Below are positions 57,327 through 64,000 of a DNA stretch of 64,000 nucleotides, one piece after another (the stretch's first letter is position 1; the number at the start of each line of letters is the position of its first letter). The stretch spans positions 288,960,526-289,024,525 of the forward strand of contig OX336388.2 of the NCBI GenBank assembly GCA_946902985.2, written 5' to 3'. The notes under the pieces are model-generated. The model saw only the letters and a program-made list of their open reading frames with translations. It was not told where the DNA came from and ran no database searches. The DNA is from Meconema thalassinum. Lineage: Eukaryota > Arthropoda > Insecta > Orthoptera > Tettigoniidae. Both the position numbers and the translations under genes were made by a program.

Positions 57327-57790
57327 TACAGGGGTGTGAAAATTATTAAAATTAAGTAAGGAATATTAATCAATCACACTTTTTTTATTCAAAATAATTT
57401 TATTGACCATCCGCTGGCATCTTTTATAACCCTACTGAGTAGTGTTTTCTTCTTTATCGACTTACACCTTTTCCCATAAGCAATTGTGTCTGGAAACTTT
57501 CAGAATTGGGAATTGCCCGGGATACCTCAGCTTCGCCCGTTTTCTATTCTTTCATTGACTTTGGAATGTACTCTCTCAGTCAGGGGATTTCAATCCATGG
57601 TTCATGAATCTTTGAACAGTTCAAGAGCGGATCATCAGTAAAACGACTCGAAAACTCTCTGCTCTAAACTCACACGGAAAGTAGAGTGAAGTAATCAAAA
57701 CAAAACGTGTGGCATTTTGCAGTAGCAAGGCTCCTCTGTTAGTGGGAATTATAAAAAATAATTTTTGTTCGAGGATGTCGAAATGTAAAT

Positions 57791-58613
57791 ATTGTATGTC
57801 AGAAAACTGTATCAAAATTAGGGTCATTATAGTACTATTCTTCATTATGAAACAGTTTCTACAGCCAATCAGAGCTCATTCATTGACCAATTAGGTAAGG
57901 ATAGCTACGCGCATTCGCTCAAAATCCAACATGTCAGACATGAATTACATGATTTGAAAGTTCAAATTGGATATCGGATCAACCATTGTAGTTACAATCC
58001 CAAACACAAAGACAAAATAAGCACGAACCTTTACGGCAACAAGAAAATACTATGCAAGAAATTTATGAATCTACGTCCAGAAGTTAGCAACACAGCATCC
58101 TTCTACAAAATTTACCGACATGGAAAGTGCACCATCCCATATATTCGCGTAAATAAACTGGCGAATATAAGACAAGAAATAGCACTGTACCTTAATATCC
58201 CCAACTCCAATTTCTACACAGAGCATTGCTATCAAACGACTTCGGTGGCAATATTAGTGAATGCTAGTTCTGATCGGCACTAGACATCATGCAGGCTGTA
58301 AACAATAGCGTTGCCAAGCACAGTAAATGGTCTCTGCTTTCGAAATTCGTTGACCCACGCATGCGCTCTGTTCAGTCAGCAAACCACCCAGCGCGCCCTG
58401 TTCACTAACTGAAGTTAGTGAATCCCACAGATATTTATGTTAAAACATATAGTAAAGTTATAATTATCGTAGAACAAAAACAGTCGTATGCAACTCGCCT
58501 ATAATGGTAATTAAGACACTCGTATGGAAATTATAAGACTCGCTACGCTCGTTTTATAAACATACTCGTGCCTTAATTATTGCCATTATAGGCTCGTTGC
58601 TTAATGTACTATT
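57791..58613 (+). mobile_element. Hairpin-ended element Y3, fullest copy
   Basis: The 5' part has ATGTCAGAAAACTGTATC with its inverted partner GAAACAGTTTCT and then CCAATCAGAGCTC and GACCAATTAGG (two CCAAT boxes). A 109-codon frame follows. The 3' stem-loop is 58490-58600 and the end is ATGTACTATT. About 820 bp. Copies Y1 and Y2 share both ends, so the boundaries are those of a family. A degraded 3' flank and lack of a visible duplication leave the insertion mechanism open. Confidence 0.65.
57954..58283 (+). pseudogene. Tyrosine-recombinase-like protein fragment (109 aa)
   Basis: The frame holds YRHGKCTIPYIRVNKLA, ALYLNIPNSNFYTEHC and TTSVAILVNASSD. In related arthropod proteins that I recall as phage-integrase-like, this region reads as a glycine-histidine block with an HxxR motif, followed by a Ser/Ala-rich helix. 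Here the expected Arg of HxxR is Gln (HCYQ), and the catalytic Tyr region beyond is absent. It would be inactive. Y2 carries a second decayed relative, which supports a real ancestral coding region. Family assignment is from memory of the motif only. Confidence 0.5.
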
Positions 58614-58772
58614 TACTTTGAGTTTATTAAAAGAAAATATAATGAAGACTCTTGGTTAAACATTGGAAGTTATTTCACGGCCTTGTAAACATATTTAGTT
58701 TAATAAGCCGTGAAAAGTATAAATGTTACCTTGGGAAACAGCGACGAGTCCAATAATTTGCACACCCCTGTA

Positions 58773-60130
58773 TCTGCGATGACCCATACAGTATCTATTG
58801 TGTGATCAATGGCTACCTGCTAATCACCACAGTCCATACGATACTTAGGACTATGTGATGAGCAGATATCGTACGAGTGGCGGATTTTCCAGCCCTTCCA
58901 AACCCCGAATTTCATCACCGGGTATCGAATCCACAAAGTTATGATCTGATAGACTAAGGAAGTTTATAGACACCTTGTCAACCGCAGAGATGTGGACAGG
59001 GGTCATCGTAGGTGATGATGATGATAATTGTTTTAAGGGGCCTAACATCTAGGTTATCGGCCCCTAATGGTTTGGGTGATAGTGAAAGATGAGATAAGAA
59101 TGAAAACTATAACTAATACTAACTACAGACTTACAAACTAGAAGAAGAACAGGAAGAAAATAAATGCCCTCAACCCTCGAAGAATGAGGATTGAGGAACT
59201 TGGAATGAAGGAGAGCCAAGAAAGGTAGAGAAGAAAGGAAAAGAGGAGAGAGTCCGCTCCAAGGTCAGAGGGAAAAGGGGTCAAAACGGACCCAGCTGGG
59301 AGTCGCCAACTCCCAAACTCACCAGCCGTGAGCCCTTGAGAGTGTAGCACAATCCAGGGTGCACCAGAAGTGGTGGGGCTACATACACCCTGCCTCCTTG
59401 AGGGCCATGAGCAAACGGCAGGAGATAACATGGAAAGATAAAGAAGGCTGACCTCTAGAAGAAGGAGGGTTTCAGGAAAGATGAGACAAGGGCCAATTAA
59501 GGCGGGAAAGGAAGAGACTCCCAAGGCCTCAGATACCCTAATACCGTCGGTATCGGAAGAGAACAAGAGTTAACCAAGGGAGGTCCAGAGGAAAGATAAC
59601 ACAGAGGAGCCCGGCACAAGTAGGCTAAGTGGAAGCAATGCCGGACTCAGCTGGGGTCCCTTGGTCGCCAACCTACGTCCCACAAGATGTGAGCCCCTGG
59701 GGGATGCAGTAAATGAAGCAATACTATCATCACTACTGATGGTGTCCAGCAACCAGCCTGTCGTGTAGGAAGAGAACACGTGACGATGAAGGTTGTGAGC
59801 CTCTTAGGGCCAGTATTAAATATAATTATATGCAGTGGAAATATCTTCTGCTCTCTCAAGAAACGTTTTGATGATAGCCTACAAATAAAGAAGCAAGACG
59901 ATAAGTGTCTAAGCTTGGCTGTGGATTCTCGTCGCTCGCCATATGCAAATGAGCAGTCCACTTCTGCCAGCATTGTACAAGTTACTGCAGTTTAGAGCGT
60001 TACATTGTATAGAACACTCGTTTCATGAGATCGTTAAGTAATAATATCAGTATTATTACCATTATGATTATGGTAGTTATTCACGATAATAATTCAATAA
60101 GTGGCAGATGGTCCAAAACTTCACACTTGA
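58773..60130. other. Unassigned low-copy repeat region
   Basis: Contains GTTTTAAGGGGCCTAACATC and TCGGCCCCTAATGG (59028-59072), a motif frequent in insect interspersed repeats. Two related blocks follow (GGACCCAGCTGGGAGTCGCC at 59287, GACTCAGCTGGGGTCCCTTG at 59645). The open frames are in purine-rich DNA and not credible. Confidence 0.4.
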
Positions 60131-60139
60131 ATTCTTTGT

Positions 60140-60380
60140 AAAAGTATATCGTAACGTTGGCACAGTGCGGTCGTGAACGATTTTCACCTTTTTCGAGAAT
60201 TGAAGGTATGGTTGGGCGGCAACGCCTCGCCAAAAAGGAAACACTTCAGGAGACTCTCCAGACGTACCCAGCTCAGTGGCGGCAGAATATTTTTCCAAGA
60301 GCATTGGAAAGCTGGTGTAACGGTACTACAAATGTTTCAATCGTTTTGGCGATTATGTTTAGATATAAGAATTAAACAAG
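60140..60380 (+). pseudogene. mariner transposase C-terminal fragment, frameshifted
   Basis: NDFHLFRELKVWLGG in one frame is followed, after a shift, by VAAEYFSKSIGKLV, a stop, RYYKCFNRFGDYV and a stop. These are the closing blocks of mariner transposases (the DFHLF...LGG block and the terminal GDYVE). The upstream catalytic part is not present. No terminal repeats identified. Confidence 0.8.
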
Positions 60381-61825
60381 CAAACATTTAGTAAAATCAG
60401 TTTGGTATGTCAATCTGTTATTTGTATACAGTCCATCGGGACTTGACAAATTAAAATTAAACAGCCCTTGTATATAAAAGCCCTAATTTACCCTAGGGTT
60501 GTAAGTTTTCGTAATTCTATGTTACATATTAGTGAAGCTATGGTTTAAAACCCTTTATAGGTCCTTGGGATACTATCTTCCCACCATGTATTTATAGAAC
60601 GGTGTTAGGGAGAGAATCTTCCCACCCCTTTCATTTCAAGCAGTTCCACATGCACCCACAAGCTAGATGCACAGAAATATTGAAAACCCAGCAATTTGAT
60701 GTATACTGTCATCAGAAACCAAAGGTGGGAAGCAAATATCCCAGTGGTCTCCACAGTGCACGTGCTCGCCAGTTCGGTTGTGTTGAGTGAAAAAATGCAT
60801 TGTTTTACAGAAGAAGGGGTCTTTACAGAAAATAGGAGACTTGTCGACGTTGGTATACAACTGAAATACAATGTTAATAATGTTTTTGGTCACTTGAGTA
60901 AATATATTTCAGCTAGAATGGAAATAATTATCCTGCTCGGGTGTTTGCCATAGAATAGAAGTTTTTAAAAATTAATTTTCTGGGTTTTTAGTAAATACTA
61001 TTTTGAAATTAATGAATTATATTCGAATATACCAACTTTTAACATTCCAAAATCACTTTTAAATTTTTGTGCAGTTTTCGGCAAAGATGATATTGGTCAC
61101 TGACCTTGTGTTTCGTGGGAGTTACTTTTTTTTGTAAATTATAGAGCGCGATGGGTGCTTTTGTACATTATATACTGTTAAATAAACCTCATTATTGAGT
61201 ATCATCACAATTTGGAGGTGGGAGATTATTACCCCATTGCTCACTTAAGAAAACATACTGTCGGGTGTGGGCAGTGGGATAATAATTTCCCACCCCATAT
61301 TTTATAAAATAAAATCCAAACCCATAAAATTGTTGCATATTCCTACTCATCTGTCACCCCCAATTACAAATGAACAAAAACTTCCACTTACGATGTACGA
61401 GCCCCCTTAAATCGTGCTCCATAGTTGGACATAATGTCATAAAAATGAGAAACCTTGAAGCATGCCAAGATTTCGAAGAGAAACGAAGCTGAGAACGAGA
61501 ACGATTTGGACCCAGCAAATGAAGGAAACCCACCAACAACGAATGAGACAGGGGAATGGCGTGGTCCAGAGATGGTCGATACGAAATGAATGAATATTAA
61601 TTTCAATAATTAATATAAAAATAATCGCATAACCTCAGCTACCCTGAAGGAGACCTTATGATTTGGAGGCATTAAGGTGATCTACTTTTGAAATTTGACG
61701 TATTGTTCACGCTGCCATCTGGCAGTAAAAACTAGACCACTACTGGTGACCTGTGGGTGTATTCTGTCCTGTATTCATCAAATGTGATACGAGAAGTCTT
61801 TTAAGATACAATATCTGTATGTCTA
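60381..61825. other. Unassigned spacer
   Basis: Contains inverted short words CTTCCCACC (60560-60630) and GGTGGGA (61217, 61280). No gene, SINE or known transposon recognised. Confidence 0.35.
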
Positions 61826-61827
61826 GA

Positions 61828-61945
61828 AATGCCTTGATTTTTGCCACCCGCGAAAAATTATCCAAGTTTCTCGTCCAGGAAACGAACCCAGGATCTTGGG
61901 ATCATGAGGTGGACACTCTACCCCTGATCTGCTAAGCAAGATAAT
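61828..61945 (-). mobile_element. SINE head fragment
   Basis: On minus: AGATCAGGGGTAGAGTGTCC (A box) and CCTGGGTTCGTTTCCTGG (B box), then a short body. The 3' part is missing. No duplication seen. Confidence 0.6.
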
Positions 61946-62053
61946 CATAATAATAATAACAATTCCTTCGATGGTGGTATATTCAGCTGATAAATGTGGC
62001 ATTTTCCATACACCCGCATACAACCCTGAGGAATTGCAAGTGGTTATTGTTCA

Positions 62054-62056
<3 letters not shown>

Positions 62057-62109
<53 letters not shown>
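62057..62109. repeat. (AAT)n microsatellite, ~17 units
   Basis: Pure AAT run. It lies directly before a LINE fragment. AAT/ATT runs also end several SINEs in this window. Confidence 0.97.
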
Positions 62110-62515
62110 GTCCTACCAGAAGCCTTATACGCTTCATAGCAATCAAGGGAAGAACAAAAATCAAGAAGATAGAAAAACGAGAGAGAAAAATACCGAGAAA
62201 GTTCTACGGGCCAGTTCAGAAAGAGGGAATATGGATAAAGAGACCGACAATATAACTGTACAAACAGACAGAGACGATTACAAACAACATAAGGGAAAGA
62301 AGGGCAAATTTTATGGACAAATACAGAGGATGAACGAAGACAGACTGACCAAGAAAATTGTTAATATAATTACGAATAGTACACTCAAAACCAATTGGGT
62401 AAAAGAAACCCTTGAAGACCTCAAGAAACTAAACATCTCTACAGAAGGCATCGCAGACAGGAAAATAACTTATACAGAAAAAAAAGAAAACAGAAATTTG
62501 AGGAAACGCTTATAG
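62110..62515 (+). pseudogene. Non-LTR retrotransposon (LINE) C-terminal fragment
   Basis: The first frame gives TKIKKIEKRERKIPRKFYGP and VQKEGIWIKRP, then shifts at about 62240 to KFYGQIQRMNEDRLTKKIVN and KTNWVKETLEDLKKLNI. This pattern (IEKRERKI..., FYGHI.RM...RLTK...) is the C-terminal region of many insect LINE ORF2 proteins, after the reverse transcriptase. No catalytic motif remains. The clade is not assigned. Confidence 0.7.
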
Positions 62516-62689
62516 AGGAAAAATAAAGGAAAGAAGAGAGAACGAGAAAGAATAGTGAGTATATGAGAGGTATTTGGGAAGAAAAAAGAGAGGGACAGAA
62601 AAGAAACATGAACATTGGTTGTGTTTTAACGCTCTCCTTAAGAGAGAGGGAAAGAGGGAAGGAAGCTTTTAGTTTTACGAGACTGTTAA

Positions 62690-62845
62690 TCACGCGATCA
62701 TGACCCACAGGACTTCCTTTTTTACGTGGAATCCGAACCACAGGGCATGGCATTTCACTTCGAAAATCTCACATGGACTTACCGGGAATCGAACCTGGTC
62801 TACCTTGGTGAGGGGCCATTCCGAAGGGGAATTAGCAATAATAAT
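62690..62845 (-). mobile_element. SINE head fragment
   Basis: On minus: GGCCCCTCACCAAGGTAGAC, then CCAGGTTCGATTCCCGG (B box with its stem), then GTCCATGTGAGATTTTCG. AT-rich AATAAT flanks both sides. Only the tRNA-like part and a short body are present. Confidence 0.6.
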
Positions 62846-62991
62846 ATAATATTAATAATGATAATAATAATAAGATCCACAGTTGGGAAGTTACGCCTGA
62901 AGAACGACGAAGGAATTTTGGAAGAGCAAGGAAAACAACAGCAGCAGATCATCATTTGTTTTACGTGATCTTGAGTGGTCTAATCAACTTA

Positions 62992-62994
<3 letters not shown>

Positions 62995-63023
<29 letters not shown>
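62995..63023. repeat. (AAT)n microsatellite
   Basis: About nine AAT units immediately before a second LINE fragment, repeating the arrangement at 62057. Confidence 0.95.
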
Positions 63024-63025
<2 letters not shown>

Positions 63026-63028
63026 TAT

Positions 63029-63196
63029 AATAATACATTCTATGGTCACATCTGCAGAATGGACAGAATGCAAAAGCACTGCTTGATATAATAAATTCAA
63101 AGAAGATAAAAATCAGTTGGTTAGAAGAAATCAAATTGGACTTAAAATAAATAAACATTACAGAAGATATCATCATTAATCGCAAGAATTTTTAGA
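63029..63196 (+). pseudogene. Second LINE C-terminal fragment
   Basis: FYGHICRMDRMQKH, then (shifted) SKKIKISWLEEIKLDLK and INITEDIIINRKNF correspond to the same protein region as 62310-62480, with stops and frameshifts. It probably comes from the same LINE family. Confidence 0.65.
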
Positions 63197-64000
63197 CCCC
63201 AGTTACAAATCACTTTTTCCCCGAAAAAGCTAAAAAGTCCAGTGGGAGAAATATGAGGTAACTTTCCACACCACTGTCAATATTCATTTTACGTAAGGAG
63301 ACGTTTCTTAGATTTCATGTTGAAAATAAATAAATAAATAAATAAATAAATAGAAATCAAATTAGCCTATGCGCATGTCCATTTAAAATGTTACTGATGG
63401 TTTCATGTGAAGTCCAAACCAATAATTTATACATTCGATATTTTACTCCCGAGTTCAATAAGCGTTTTCTTTACCCCTAGAAAATTAACATTATTAACTA
63501 ATAATACGTTAAATGTATGTACATTACGAACGTTGTGCTAAGGCACCAATTAGTTAAATGGTTGAAATTAATATATATTTCGTATGTAACACTATTTATA
63601 TACCCTGAATCCTCTGTAGTCTTTGAAGTTTAATACGATAAGTTCCATCTTAAATACAACAAACACAGAAGTCGTTTACCTTCACGTAAATAGCAGTACG
63701 TAATCTCTCCAGCCTTTATACTGTCTCTGGTTTTATGAGGTTGTTTATATAATCCCTCTGAAGTGATGTGACATATCTACATCAAATTCCCCATCACTTT
63801 GTTATTGCTATGGATAAACCAATATGTTGTTAAATTCAAGGATAGTTTCCAGGCAATTCTTTGCCCCATGATTATGCCTCTAGAACTGATTGACATTAAT
63901 AAGCAAAGCATTGCCAGCATCACCATAGACCAGTAGAAGCACTGCCGGATGATGGTGAAGTGGGGACAGATATAGAGGGAATTCTAAGCAGTTAAATAAA
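63197..64000. other. Unassigned, short (AAAT)n run
   Basis: AAAT repeats at 63326-63352. The rest is AT-rich with no recognisable gene or element up to the window end. Confidence 0.4.

Larger units (their letters stand above)
57329..58770. mobile_element. Tc1/mariner-type element containing a nested Y element
   Basis: Ends CAGGGGTGTGAAAATTATT and AATAATTTGCACACCCCTG (inverted, one mismatch) are flanked by TA at 57327-57328 and 58771-58772. No transposase remains in the about 620 bp not taken up by the nested hairpin-ended element, so it is a MITE or a deletion product that later received copy Y3. Confidence 0.8.

Overview
This window is a piece of a large, repeat-packed arthropod genome, most likely insect. 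The evidence is AT-rich intergenic DNA, tRNA-derived SINEs with conserved insect-type bodies, Helitrons, mariner/Tc1, piggyBac and hAT fragments, long microsatellites, and no bacterial gene organisation. I find no convincing host gene. Nearly everything recognisable is a mobile element or its remains. The species cannot be fixed from this sequence alone.

Layout. 1-9482: Helitrons on the minus strand joined 3' end to 5' end without spacer, each carrying internal tandem repeats (about 164 bp and about 650 bp units). They are interrupted by two SINEs with clear target duplications and by a Helentron/DINE-like element (5785-7904) with its own 293 bp array. 9852-28049: the centrepiece, a composite LTR retrotransposon on the minus strand, ordered LTR-internal-LTR-internal-LTR. 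All three LTRs are 3880 bp, the composite is flanked by a 4 bp duplication (gtac), and it carries only gag, with no room for pol. One gag (21080-23455, 791 aa) is open; the other (13920-16297) is broken by one extra CT dinucleotide. The middle LTR is a mosaic: its left part matches the right LTR and its right part matches the left LTR, the expected product of unequal crossing over.

28-32.3 kb: a Helitron end, a 40 bp minisatellite, a decayed Tc1 transposase and a mariner-like element with about 175 bp terminal inverted repeats. 32.3-36.7 kb: unassigned, with a TATA-like motif. 36.7-40.3 kb: four DINE-like copies around a hAT fragment. 40.8-41.4, 50.1-51.2 and 57.8-58.6 kb: three copies of a hairpin-ended element; two hold decayed traces of what looks like a tyrosine-recombinase-like protein. 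46.7 and 51.3-52.9 kb: two piggyBac-type elements with TTAA duplications. 47.8-48.5 kb: an 87 bp minisatellite with one perfect TGACGTCA per unit. 54-64 kb: (GAAA)n and (GGAA)n tracts, SINE relics, a mariner C-terminus and LINE fragments.

Functionally, the window holds one young non-autonomous LTR element that may still make Gag but would need pol from elsewhere. It also holds several families whose internal tandem arrays move with the element. The best candidates for undescribed biology are the long-LTR gag-only element with a repeated primer-binding leader, and the hairpin-ended recombinase-associated family.
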